Source: Streptococcus pneumoniae
GTDB lineage: Bacteria; Bacillota; Bacilli; Lactobacillales; Streptococcaceae
Assembly (NCBI RefSeq): GCF_001113365.1
Contig: NZ_CKYA01000008.1
Coordinates: 1 to 64,000, forward strand
DNA length: 64,000 nucleotides
Direction: 5' to 3'
Shown here: piece after piece, positions 15,590 to 24,800 of the stretch
Numbering within the stretch: the first letter of the stretch is position 1
Layout of the letters: every line of letters starts with the position of its first letter
Notes under the pieces: model-generated
The model's input: only the letters and a program-made list of their open reading frames with translations
The model's database searches: none
What the model was told of the DNA's origin: nothing
Position numbers and translations under genes: made by a program

Positions 15590-16453
15590 CTAAACAGTAT
15601 CTAATTCCTTCAAATAATTTTCTATCTTCATCAACATTAAAGGATTGTTATAAATCTTACATAACTCTTTTGCTTCTATATAATAATTTTTGACTTGTTC
15701 TTTGTCTAGAAATTTGGCTCCAGCATTTCCTACAAGAATAAGTAGAGGAGCCAGTTGGTAGCTTGTCTGTCTTTGTTTACAGAGTTCAATCGTCTCAAGA
15801 GCTTCTTGGATGGCTTCGTTATATTTTTCCTTTGACACTAGGTAGTGAGCGTAGTTGTAACGAACTCTGATGTAGCCAAATAAAAACTCTTGATGCTCAA
15901 AATTTTTTGTCTGATATAACTCCATTAAATGAAAGTAGTTTGCCTCATATTCTTGTTCACGACCCACTAAGGAATAGAAATTAGATAGAGTATTCAATGC
16001 CTTTAAATAAATCAGAGTATTTGAGGAGACTTTTAATAATATATTTTCCAATGAAGAAATAGCCTCACACTTACTGTCATATTGATAGAAGTCAATAATA
16101 GCTTTAATCCATTCAAGGTAAGTTCGGTCTTCTAGTGTTAGAAAAGTACTTCGTTCAATCTCTATTCTATAAATATATTCCAAATTGTCATAATTTCTGT
16201 CATCTAATAGTCGAGCAGATAATTGCTTGAAATTAGAGAGATTAGATTTAATTTCAATTTGTTCATTAAAAAAATAATCTAATGGGACTTCAAGTCGCTG
16301 TGAGAGTTTGAACAAAAGGTCTGCGGAGGGAATGAAATGCCCTCTCTCAATTTTACTAATCTGGCTTTGTTCACAAATTCCTTCTGCAAGAGTTTGTTGG
16401 GAGAGTCTCAACTCTTTTCTTTTCAATCTGAATTTCTCTGCGAGTGTATTCAT
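15590..16453 (-). CDS. tprA: TprA, PlcR-type TPR quorum-sensing regulator
   Basis: 287 residues. An N-terminal helix-turn-helix (LRLSQQTLAEGICEQSQISKIERG, residues about 15-40) is followed by a long helical region with TPR-like repeats that would bind a peptide. It is divergent from a 56-codon gene encoding the PhrA precursor, which identifies the pair as TprA/PhrA: in pneumococci TprA represses its target peptide-antibiotic genes until the imported C-terminal PhrA peptide relieves it, under catabolite control. Here the genes downstream of phrA are a lactococcin-972-like set. Operator sites probably lie in the 188-bp divergent region; I cannot define them. Confidence 0.88.
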   Translation of the reverse strand: MNTLAEKFRLKRKELRLSQQTLAEGICEQSQISKIERGHFIPSADLLFKLSQRLEVPLDYFFNEQIEIKSNLSNFKQLSARLLDDRNYDNLEYIYRIEIERSTFLTLEDRTYLEWIKAIIDFYQYDSKCEAISSLENILLKVSSNTLIYLKALNTLSNFYSLVGREQEYEANYFHLMELYQTKNFEHQEFLFGYIRVRYNYAHYLVSKEKYNEAIQEALETIELCKQRQTSYQLAPLLILVGNAGAKFLDKEQVKNYYIEAKELCKIYNNPLMLMKIENYLKELDTV

Positions 16454-16581
16454 TAAAGATAATAAACCTTCCTATTTACTTAATTTCATTATAAAATTTT
16501 TAGTTCAAAATAGCAAGTTAAAGAAATAAATAATTCCTTGTGGTAATAAACTAAAAAAAGTCAAAAATTACATAAAAATGC

Positions 16582-16610
16582 TTGACCGAATAATATATAT
16601 ATGTTAAAAT
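16582..16610 (+). promoter_or_regulatory. phrA promoter
   Basis: TTGACC (16582-16587), 17-nt spacer, TAAAAT (16605-16610) with a TGT extension. It reads into phrA and lies in the tprA/phrA divergent region, the place expected for TprA control. Confidence 0.8.
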
Positions 16611-16641
16611 GAAAACAAGGAAAAAGAAAAGGGTTTCACGA

Positions 16642-16812
16642 ATGAAGAAAAATCGTGGAATTCAAAAATTATCTATATTAGTATTACTAGGTGTTTTTAT
16701 GTTTAGTAACACAATTCCTTACCAACAGTTTATTCAGAAGAATAGACAATTGGAGATTCGAGTGCAATCACAAAAGAAGTCCAATGGTCTTGATGTTGGG
16801 AAGGCTGATTGA
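16642..16812 (+). CDS. phrA: PhrA signalling peptide precursor
   Basis: 56 residues: basic N-terminus (MKKNRGIQK), one hydrophobic export helix (LSILVLLGVFMFSN) and a C-terminal SNGLDVGKAD, which is the known active PhrA sequence of pneumococci. The precursor is exported, processed, re-imported through the oligopeptide permease and bound by TprA. The ATG at 16642 is chosen over 16609 because AAAGGG lies upstream and the length then equals known PhrA. Confidence 0.92.
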   Translation: MKKNRGIQKLSILVLLGVFMFSNTIPYQQFIQKNRQLEIRVQSQKKSNGLDVGKAD

Positions 16813-17126
16813 TTTCGTATTACTTTAAAATTCAACTATTTAGAGAAAGGTATTCTGATGAGAGCTTGTAACAATACCAGATAGATATAAGAATGGAGAT
16901 GTTTGATAAAATGCTTTCATAGCTAACCAACTGTTGAAAATTATGAGTTACAAAATCTAAAGTATTTAAGATTGGTTTATAAAATTAGGTCTCTGTCTGT
17001 AGAAAGGAACGTGCAGTTAGAAAGGAGGAAAAAATAGGATACTATAATTCAGACTGAGATTTCTAATTAAAATATGTAGTTGCATTTCGCTCATTTTCAT
17101 AATATTTCATTCAGAGGAGTAATAAT
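16813..17126 (+). other. 314-bp gap between phrA and the bacteriocin gene
   Basis: No gene seen. It contains a perfect-looking ribosome binding site (AAAGGAGGAAAAA, about 17020-17032) followed by ATA rather than a start codon and an early stop, possibly the remnant of a lost peptide gene. No terminator for phrA is evident, so read-through from the phrA promoter into the bacteriocin is possible. Confidence 0.4.
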
Positions 17127-17423
17127 ATGTTAAAATTTAGAAAAGTAGTTGCATCATCCCTTGCCGTTTTGGCATTTAGTTTAGCTCTTCCTGTTTTGGC
17201 AGTTTCTCACCGTGGTGGCGAGTGGACCTATGGAGGCCATCATGATCCAAATAATTGGGGAGCATTTTCGAATTATTATCATGGTTCACAGTATCACTGG
17301 GCCTATGTTGGAAGTAATGGACGTGACAATCAAAAAACAGTTTATGCAGGAGCACATAGTGCGGCCTATGCGTTTGTTAATACAAATTTTGGGGAGCAAG
17401 TTACATTTGATGCGGGATGGTAA
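17127..17423 (+). CDS. Lactococcin-972-like bacteriocin precursor
   Basis: 98 residues with a Sec signal peptide (KVVASSLAVLAFSLALPVLA, cleavage after about residue 25) and a mature part of about 73 residues carrying the family pattern GGEWTYG, WGAFSNYYH, HWAYVGSNG and the closing FDAGW. Lactococcin 972 inhibits septum formation by binding lipid II; it is unmodified and Sec-exported. GAGGAG precedes the ATG. It is followed by a hairpin terminator and then the membrane protein and ABC ATPase that accompany this family. No double-glycine leader is present. Confidence 0.9.
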   Translation: MLKFRKVVASSLAVLAFSLALPVLAVSHRGGEWTYGGHHDPNNWGAFSNYYHGSQYHWAYVGSNGRDNQKTVYAGAHSAAYAFVNTNFGEQVTFDAGW

Positions 17424-17478
17424 AGAATAATTGAAGAAGATTCTTTTATCAATAGTTTAGTAAGCTTGTTTAGTTTAT

Positions 17479-17509
17479 AGAGGGCAGAGGTATTTCTGCC
17501 CTCTGTTTT
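17479..17509 (+). terminator. Terminator/attenuator after the bacteriocin gene
   Basis: AGAGGGCAGA and TCTGCCCTCT form a 10-bp stem followed by GTTTT. It separates a high-level bacteriocin transcript from lower expression of the downstream membrane protein and ATPase genes. Confidence 0.85.
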
Positions 17510-17526
17510 AGAATAAGGAATGCACT

Positions 17527-19542
17527 ATGAAAAAATTATTTATACTCATATCCAACCTGCTTGCTAGTTTGTTCTTTGTTTGGGTATTTACCATTTGGAC
17601 TGATACATATGTCTCCCATTATTACCCCAACGTTGTTGTACATGATTCTTCCCCTGAAACAACTTTTCAGCATGTTGCTACACGCTTGGAAAAACTAGCA
17701 GAAGAAACAGATAGCTTTATTGCGATTCAACACCAAGATCCTAACTCAGAAGGTACTCCAGTGTTTTCTTATACGACCTTTGGGAACGGAAAGTTGCCTG
17801 ATGGGCTACAGGAAAAAAAACTAGAAGATGCTCAAAGTAGTAGTGTTGAAACAAACTATTTTGTATTCGATGGAAACCTAGATATTCACTTGCTAAGGGA
17901 GGAGCTAAGTCAACTTGGCTTGACTAACATGCACCTGATAATTCCATCCAAACTATCTACGTTAATGGCTATCTTTAGTAACGGATTTCAGTTAATCAGT
18001 CTATTGATTTTCATCTTAACCTTTGGAGCACTGACTTTAATTAGTCAAATTAGCCAATTACGGTCGTCGGGCATTCGCCTCATTTCAGGAGAGAAACGGT
18101 GGTCCATTTTCCTTAGACCAGTTGGTGAGGATTTGAAAGGGATAGCTGTTGGTTTCAGTTTAGCTGGCGTACTCGCCATTCTTATGCAAAAAATTCTGTC
18201 GCTTCCAACGCAATCCCTAATGACCATAGGAGAAGGCTTGCTCTGTTATAATCTCATCTTGTTGTCGATCTCCCTGTTTTTCGCTCAACTCTTCGCAGTT
18301 GGGATAAAAAAGATACACCTGATGCAGATTATAAAAGGGCAAGTGCCTGTCAGAGGAATCATTAGTTTGATTTTAATCGGTCAACTATTAGCGATTATTA
18401 TTGTAACGCTGGGAATAGGGAGTAGCTTAAAGTATACCCAAGCCTGGCAACAGCATCGGATTGGACAAGAGGCTTGGAGCCAGGAAAGACAACTGATTAC
18501 CCTATCATTCAGCCGTGAAGGAACGAGTCCTGGTTTTGATGAACAAGCTCAAAGGAAACTCAGAACTTGGTATCAATTGATGGATCTGGCTGTTTCAGAA
18601 AAAAAGGCTTTCTTATCTAGACACCAGTTAATTGACCGTTCTTTGCAAAATGGCATGGCTTCCTCCAAAAACTTGACAACCTCTACAGAATGGCACGATT
18701 ACAGCCCGAATGGCAATGTCCTTATCGTCACACCGCAATACTTGGAGCGTCAAAACATTCCTGTAGATACAACTATTGAGCAAAAGATGAATCACCTTGA
18801 TGTAGGGGAGTTTGTCTTATTGCTGCCTGAACACCTCCGTTCAGAGGAAGAACATTATAAATCTGTTTTTGAAGACGACTTAACCAGTCGCATGTCTAGT
18901 CAAGATGAACGACAACAAATGACTGCTACGGTAGGTTATTTAGAATCAGGTCAGGATCGTTTTGTGTATAATACGACCCCTATTTCTTACCAGCAGTTTT
19001 TGAAAGATCCAATCATCATTGTTATAACACCCCAATCAACTGGTCCACAGTCCATTTTCTTTTGGGTAGACGCAGTACAGAACTACGTTCTCTTTAATCA
19101 ATTGTCTGATGCCCAGGAGCTTATCCAGAGACAAGGCATTGAAAATTGGGTCTCAGAAATGCAAACAGGTTACCACAACTACATCACATTATTGGATAAT
19201 ATCCAGAGGGAACGTTGGGTAATGCTAGCAGGAGCTGTGCTTGGGATTGTAACTTCAATCTTGTTGTTTAACACTATGAATAGGCTCTACTTTGAAGAAT
19301 TTAGACGTGCCATTTTTATCAAACGCATTGCAGGTCTCAGGTTCTTAGAAATCCATCGCACTTATCTCTTTGCTCAACTGGGTGTGTTTTTACTGGGATT
19401 TGTTGCGAGTGTATTTCTTCAGGTAGAGATAGTAGTTGCTTTCTTAGTCTTGTTACTCTTTACTGGTCTATCTCTTTTACAGTTACATATCCAAATGCAG
19501 AAAGAAAACAAGATGTCCATGCTTGTTTTGAAGGGAGGTTAA
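17527..19542 (+). CDS. Bacteriocin-associated integral membrane protein (lactococcin-972 group)
   Basis: 671 residues. N-terminal membrane helix (FILISNLLASLFFVWVFTI), an extracytoplasmic segment, three to four helices at about 140-260, a helix near 275-300, a large extracytoplasmic domain (about 300-560) and three C-terminal helices ending near LLLFTGLSLL. The arrangement is FtsX/MacB-like, typical of the putative immunity/export permease of the lactococcin-972 group. Two nucleotides separate its stop from the ATPase start, so the two act as one ABC complex. Paralogous to the 676-residue protein at 50056-52086 (similar openings MKKLFILIS / MKRLFILIS). Export versus self-protection cannot be decided from sequence. 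Confidence 0.88.
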   Translation: MKKLFILISNLLASLFFVWVFTIWTDTYVSHYYPNVVVHDSSPETTFQHVATRLEKLAEETDSFIAIQHQDPNSEGTPVFSYTTFGNGKLPDGLQEKKLEDAQSSSVETNYFVFDGNLDIHLLREELSQLGLTNMHLIIPSKLSTLMAIFSNGFQLISLLIFILTFGALTLISQISQLRSSGIRLISGEKRWSIFLRPVGEDLKGIAVGFSLAGVLAILMQKILSLPTQSLMTIGEGLLCYNLILLSISLFFAQLFAVGIKKIHLMQIIKGQVPVRGIISLILIGQLLAIIIVTLGIGSSLKYTQAWQQHRIGQEAWSQERQLITLSFSREGTSPGFDEQAQRKLRTWYQLMDLAVSEKKAFLSRHQLIDRSLQNGMASSKNLTTSTEWHDYSPNGNVLIVTPQYLERQNIPVDTTIEQKMNHLDVGEFVLLLPEHLRSEEEHYKSVFEDDLTSRMSSQDERQQMTATVGYLESGQDRFVYNTTPISYQQFLKDPIIIVITPQSTGPQSIFFWVDAVQNYVLFNQLSDAQELIQRQGIENWVSEMQTGYHNYITLLDNIQRERWVMLAGAVLGIVTSILLFNTMNRLYFEEFRRAIFIKRIAGLRFLEIHRTYLFAQLGVFLLGFVASVFLQVEIVVAFLVLLLFTGLSLLQLHIQMQKENKMSMLVLKGG

Positions 19543-19543
19543 T

Positions 19544-20176
19544 ATGATTGAACTTAAACAGGTGAGTAAATCTTTTGGAGAACGAGAGTTATTTTCGAAT
19601 CTTTCAATGACATTTGAGGCTGGAAAAGTCTATGCCTTAATTGGTTCAAGTGGTAGCGGAAAAACAACCTTGATGAACATGATTGGAAAATTAGAATCTT
19701 ATGATGGGACGATTTTTTACCGAGGTAAAGACTTGGCCAATTATAAATCGAGTGATTTTTTCCGTCACGAATTGGGCTACCTCTTCCAGAACTTTGGCTT
19801 AATTGAAAACCAAAGTATTGAAGAAAACCTTAAGCTAGGTCTCATTGGTCAAAAGTTGAGTCGGTCGGAACAGCGGTTGAGGCAGAAGCAGGCTTTAGAA
19901 CAGGTCGGCCTGGCTTATCTTGACCTAGATAAGCGCATCTTTGAGTTATCGGGCGGAGAATCGCAACGGGTTGCCTTGGCAAAAATTATCTTAAAGAATC
20001 CACCCTTTATTCTGGCAGATGAGCCAACAGCTTCAATAGACCCAGCAACCTCTCAGTTGATTATGGAGATTTTGCTATCTCTTCGAGATGATAATAGGCT
20101 AATCATTATCGCAACACATAATCCGGCAATTTGGGAGATGGCTGATGAAGTGTTCACGATGGATCGTCTGAAATAA
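19544..20176 (+). CDS. ABC transporter ATP-binding protein, lactococcin-972 group
   Basis: 210 residues, complete single-domain ATPase: Walker A GSSGSGKTT (about 34-42), Q-loop YLFQNFGL, signature LSGGESQRVALAK, Walker B FILADEPTA and switch histidine IIATHN. Pairs with the preceding membrane protein. Close to the MacB/LolD type of ATPase used with FtsX-like permeases. About 60 percent of positions look the same as in the paralogue at 49413-50054. Confidence 0.93.
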   Translation: MIELKQVSKSFGERELFSNLSMTFEAGKVYALIGSSGSGKTTLMNMIGKLESYDGTIFYRGKDLANYKSSDFFRHELGYLFQNFGLIENQSIEENLKLGLIGQKLSRSEQRLRQKQALEQVGLAYLDLDKRIFELSGGESQRVALAKIILKNPPFILADEPTASIDPATSQLIMEILLSLRDDNRLIIIATHNPAIWEMADEVFTMDRLK

Positions 20177-20316
20177 AAATCCTTGTTTTTAATTGCACGA
20201 TGAGTTACTGAAATATTATCAGGAATCAATAATTGGAGTTAATTTAGAATTGTACTTTATCAATATTGAGGTAACTTTTTCTTGATAAAGGAAGAAATAG
20301 TGAAGAGAAAGTTAGA

Positions 20317-20595
20317 ATGAAAAAATTCGACAATTATATTATTGAGAAGCCTTGCGATTCTAATTCAGATAAACTGCAAAAAATCTTAATAATTGAAAGT
20401 TTGGTAGATGATATTTTGCAATTTTCTCTCACAATCAATAATAGTGTAGGAGAGATTTTCCTCCTACAACCGTTTCAAAAGAAAACTATCTTTATTCCAT
20501 GTTATTTTGAGGAAGATATTGTGAAAGTCAAAGATGATGATGAAGTTGAGTGGGATTTGTTAGAATTTCAAAAATTTAGAGCATTTTTGGCTTAG
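20317..20595 (+). CDS. Small third protein of the bacteriocin-associated cassette
   Basis: 92 residues, no signal peptide or membrane helix, acidic C-terminal half (EEDIVKVKDDDEVEWDL). It aligns by eye with the 103-residue protein at 49109-49420, which is likewise next to the ABC ATPase: LQKILIIESLVDDILQFSLTIN against LEDILIMENMTNHLLLVQIRVN, then a conserved gap and VKDDDEVEWDL against VDDVEEYVDL. This repeated association makes it a real gene and a probable part of the cassette; its role is unknown. The ribosome binding site is weak (GAAAG). Confidence 0.7.
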   Translation: MKKFDNYIIEKPCDSNSDKLQKILIIESLVDDILQFSLTINNSVGEIFLLQPFQKKTIFIPCYFEEDIVKVKDDDEVEWDLLEFQKFRAFLA

Positions 20596-20917
20596 TAATC
20601 TGTGTTGAAGGCTCAAAATCTATGGTAAAAAAGTAGCTTTGAAAACGTATTACCTCCAAAGATTTAGTTAAATAATGATTTAACACAAAAAGAAATTATT
20701 GAAGTTCTGGAAAGATGTTGTTTCAGTATTGAGAAAAAGTGGGAAAAACTTGCGATTTTCACAGAGAAAGGAAGAAAAAGTATAGAAATATAGTCAATTG
20801 AAACAAAAACAGGACAAAAGAACCTTTTGTGCCATATTTTTCTCCTTTCGCTTTACAATTGGCTTGAACACCTTTTATTGTATCGCGTTCGGAGTTTTTT
20901 GGGTATAACATTCGACG
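20596..20917 (+). other. Gap with a decayed reading frame
   Basis: About 38 codons (roughly 20670-20792) read as LTQKEIIEVLERCCFSIEKK and on to a TAG, without a start codon, and look like the tail of a degenerate gene. An ACAAAAGAACCTTTTGT palindrome lies near 20814-20830. Nothing else is recognised. Confidence 0.35.
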
Positions 20918-20966
20918 CGCACCCGCATAGCGGGTGTTTTTTTGTCTCGCACCTAACGGAGCGAGA
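20918..20966 (+). terminator. Strong plus-strand terminator plus second hairpin
   Basis: CACCCGC-ATA-GCGGGTG followed by seven T (20920-20943), then GTCTCGC...GCGAGAC (20944-20966). It probably ends the bacteriocin-cassette transcript and faces ndk, which is convergent. Confidence 0.85.
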
Positions 20967-20987
20967 CGAACTAATAGTCACTTAATC

Positions 20988-21031
20988 AAAAAACGCACCA
21001 TATCAAAGACTAAAAATTTGATATTATGCGT
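20988..21031 (-). terminator. ndk terminator, ACGCATAATATCAA family
   Basis: ACGCATAATATCAAA pairs with TTTGATATGGTGCGT and is followed by TTTTTT on the minus strand, about 75 nt after the ndk stop. Third member of this hairpin family in the window. Confidence 0.8.
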
Positions 21032-21103
21032 CATATCTTAAACTAATTGACTATTCTTTCTATTCAAATGAGCTTTTAACCAATCTATTTAGTCAATCAA
21101 CTC

Positions 21104-21517
21104 TTAAAACCAAAGAGCAATTTCTCGCTTAGCTGACTCTTCTGAATCTGAACCATGTACAACATTTTGAATAGCTTGGTTTTCACTAGCAGCTTTTGCA
21201 AAATCACCTCGAATCGTTCCTGGTAAAGCTTCTTCTGGACGAGTTGCCCCCATCATAGTTCGCCAAGTTTCAATTACTTTGGGACCAGAAATGATACCTA
21301 CAAGAACAGGTCCTGAAGTCATAAATTCACGAATCGGTGGGTAAAAACTTTGACCAACCAAATCATGATAGTGCTGATCAATTAACCTTTCTGAAACCTG
21401 TGTACGCAACTCCAATTTTTCGATTGTAAATCCACGTTGTTCGATGCGTTTCAACACTTCACCCACTAGTCCTCTTTTTACACCGTCTGGTTTAATGATA
21501 AAAAATGTTTGTTCCAT
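21104..21517 (-). CDS. ndk: Nucleoside diphosphate kinase
   Basis: 137 residues from the ATG at 21517, behind GGAG. Transfers phosphate from NTPs to NDPs through a phosphohistidine. FIIKPDGVKRGLVGEVLKRIEQRGF at the N-terminus, KPDG nucleotide site and the active-site region NVVHGSDSEESAKREIALWF with the catalytic histidine in NVVHGSD. The frame stays open into the upstream BOX element and would add about 88 repeat-encoded residues; these are not part of the protein. MMGATRPEEALPGTIRGDFA is the conserved phosphate-binding segment. The C-terminus is slightly shorter than in larger Ndk proteins, as is usual in Firmicutes. Confidence 0.95.
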   Translation of the reverse strand: MEQTFFIIKPDGVKRGLVGEVLKRIEQRGFTIEKLELRTQVSERLIDQHYHDLVGQSFYPPIREFMTSGPVLVGIISGPKVIETWRTMMGATRPEEALPGTIRGDFAKAASENQAIQNVVHGSDSEESAKREIALWF

Positions 21518-21547
21518 ACCTGTCTCCTTTGTCAGCTTCTTTCTTTT

Positions 21548-21788
21548 ATACTCTTCGAAAATCTCTTCAAACCACGTCAACGTCGCCTTGCCGTAGGTAT
21601 GGTTACTGACTTCGTCAGTTCTATCCACAACCTCAAAACAGTGTTTTGAGCTGACTTCGTCAGTTCTATCTACAACCTCAAAGCAGTGCTTTGAGCTGAC
21701 TTCGTCAGTCTTATCTACAACCTCAAAGCAGTGCTTTGAGCAAGCTGCGGCTAGTTTCCTAGTTTGCTCTTTGATTTTCATTGAGTAT
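21548..21788 (+). repeat. Intact BOX element, A-B-B-B-C
   Basis: boxA (TATACTCTTCGAAAATCTC through CGTCGCCTTGCCGTAGG), three boxB units each containing CTTCGTCAGTTCTATC and CAGTGTTTTGAG or CAGTGCTTTGAG, and boxC (GCTAGTTTCCTAGTTTGCTC to ATTGAGTAT). It lies between rpoC and ndk and immediately upstream of the ndk ribosome binding site, so it is part of the ndk leader. Confidence 0.95.
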
Positions 21789-21833
21789 TATTTTACCACA
21801 TTTCATGGAAAAATGGAGAAAGTTTTCAGAAAA

Positions 21834-21868
21834 GAAAAAGAGAACCCGAAGGCCCTCTCATTCTCTTT
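21834..21868 (-). terminator. rpoBC operon terminator
   Basis: AAAAGAGAA...TTCTCTTTT stem with a GC-rich inner GGGCCTTCGGG loop and a T-rich tail on the minus strand, immediately after the rpoC stop. Confidence 0.75.
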
Positions 21869-24800
21869 TATTCTACTGTTTCTTCCACAGTTTCAACGAC
21901 AGTATCCACAACTACTTCTGTTGCTTCTTCATTCCCTTCTTCCTCTACTGGAGGATTAAGGTATTCTTCTTCGTTGATAGCATGTGGTTCAAGGTTACGG
22001 TAGCGAGCCATACCAGTACCTGCTGGGATGATCTTACCGATGATAACATTTTCTTTAAGTCCAAGGAGATGGTCTTTCTTACCACGGATAGCCGCATCAG
22101 TGAGGACACGAGTTGTTTCCTGGAAGGAAGCCGCTGACAAGAAACTATTTGTTTCAAGTGAGGCTTTGGTAATTCCCATAAGGACTGGGCGACCTGTCGC
22201 TGGAACTCCACCTGCGATAAGGACATCTTTGTTGGCATCTGTAAAGTCATTGATATCCATAAGGGTACCCATGAGAAGGTCTGTATCTCCTGGATCCATG
22301 ACACGGACTTTACGGATCATTTGACGAACCATTACCTCGATGTGTTTGTCACCGATTTCTACCCCTTGGCTACGGTAAACTTTTTGTACTTCACCGAGAA
22401 GATAAGTTTCAACTGACAAGACATCGCGAACTGCAAGGAGGCGTTTTGGTTGGATTGAACCTTCTGTAAGAGCAGCACCACGCGCTACTTGGTCCCCAAC
22501 TTCGACACGCATACGAGCTGTAAATGGAACGACGTACTCACCTTCGCCAGTTTCACCCTTAACAAAGACTTTCTTAGTACGAGTTGATGCATCTTCTTCG
22601 ATAGCTGTAACTTGTCCTTTAACCTCTGTGATAACCGCTTCCCCTTTAGGATTGCGGGCTTCAAAGATTTCTTGGACACGAGGAAGACCCTGAGTGATAT
22701 CGGTATTTGAGGCAACCCCACCCGTGTGGAAGGTACGCATTGTAAGCTGTGTACCAGGTTCCCCGATAGATTGGGCAGCGATTGTACCAACTGCTTCACC
22801 AACTTCAACCGCATCACCAGTCGCCAAGTTGATACCGTAACAGTGACGGCAGACACCATGACGAGTGTTACATGTAAATACAGAGCGGATAGTCACTTCT
22901 TCCACACCAGCATTGACAATTTCACGCGCCTTGTCTTCTGTAATCAATTCATTTGGACCAATGATCACTGCACCAGTTTCTGGATGTTTAACAGTTTTCT
23001 TAGTGTAACGACCGTTGAGACGCTCTTCGAGTGACTCGATCATCTCTTTTCCTTCTGCGATAGAGCGGATCAAGAGACCACGGTCAGTTCCACAGTCGTC
23101 CTCACGGATGATAACGTCTTGGGCAACGTCAACCAAACGACGAGTCAAGTAACCTGAGTCGGCTGTCTTAAGGGCCGTATCGGTCATACCTTTACGGGCA
23201 CCGTGAGTTGAGAAGAACATTTCCAATACCGACAAACCTTCGCGGAAGTTTGAAAGGATTGGCAATTCCATGATACGTCCGTTCGGAGCCGCCATCAGAC
23301 CACGCATACCGGCAAGCTGTGAGAAGTTTGAGATGTTACCACGGGCTCCAGAGTCCATCATCATAACGATTGGGTTCTTAGGATCTTGGTTAGCAATCAA
23401 ACGTTTCTCTAGTTTTTCACGGGCAGCACGCCATTCAGCTGTAACAGCATTGTAACGCTCGTCGTCTGTAATCATACCACGACGGAATTGTTTTGTGATT
23501 TGTTCTACACGTTTGTGTGATTCTTCAATGATTTCAGCCTTGTCATCAACGACTGGGATGTCGGCAATACCCACTGTTAATCCTGCTAGAGTTGAGTGAT
23601 GGTAACCGAGGTTCTTCATACGGTCAAGTAAGGCAGAAGTTTCTGTCGTACGGAAACGTTTAAAGATTTCAGCGATGATATTTCCAAGGTTTTTCTTCTT
23701 GAATGGAGGGTTAAGTTCAAGATTGCTGATAGCTTCCTTGATATCTCCACCAAGTGGCAAGAAGTATTTAGCTGGAACGCCTTCTGTCAAGTTGGCATTG
23801 TTTGGTTCTTGCAAGTATGGTAGACCCTCTGGCATGATGTCGTTGAAGAGGATTTTACCAACTGTTGTAAGCAAGACCTTGTGTTTTTGCTCTTCTGTCC
23901 AAGGCTTGTTGAGGCTGTCTGTTGCGATACCAACACGTGAATGGAGGTGAACATAACCATTACGGTAAGCCATAACCGCTTCATCACGGTCTTTGAAGAC
24001 CATTCCTTCACCTTCACGACCAGCTTCTTCCATTGTCAAGTAGTAATTACCCAAAACCATGTCCTGAGATGGAGTAACAACCGGTTTCCCATCTTTCGGG
24101 TTCAAGATGTGCTCAGCAGCTAGCATGAGGATACGAGCTTCTGCTTGGGCTTCTTCTGAAAGCGGTACGTGGATGGCCATTTGGTCTCCGTCGAAGTCGG
24201 CATTGTAGGCTTCACAGACAAGTGGGTGCAAGCGAAGGGCCTTACCATCAATCAAGACTGGCTCGAAGGCTTGGATTCCCAAACGGTGAAGGGTCGGTGC
24301 GCGGTTCAAAAGTACTGGGTGTTCTTTAATCACTTCTTCAAGAATATCCCAGATACGCTCATCTCCGCGTTCCACCAAGCGTTTAGCAGCTTTGACGTTT
24401 TGCACAATATCACGGGCAACGATTTCACGCATCACGAATGGTTTAAAGAGCTCGATCGCCATTTCACGTGGCACACCACATTGGTACATCTTAAGCGTTG
24501 GACCAACGGCGATAACGGAACGTCCTGAAAAGTCAACACGTTTACCGAGCAAGTTTTGACGGAAGCGTCCTTGTTTACCTTTAAGCATGTGGCTCAATGA
24601 TTTCAGTGGACGGCTACCTGGCCCTGTGATTGGACGACCACGACGACCATTGTCAATCAAAGCGTCAACCGCTTCTTGAAGCATACGCTTCTCATTTTGA
24701 ACGATGATACCTGGTGCATTCAACTCAAGCAAACGAGCCAAACGGTTGTTACGGTTGATAACACGGCGGTAAAGGTCATTCAAGTCAGATGAAGCAAAAC

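Noticed and set aside
21518..21781. N-terminal extension of Ndk through SKHCFEVVDRTDEVS repeats
   Set aside because: These residues are translation of the BOX element; the conserved Ndk start MEQTFFIIKPDG has its own ribosome binding site.
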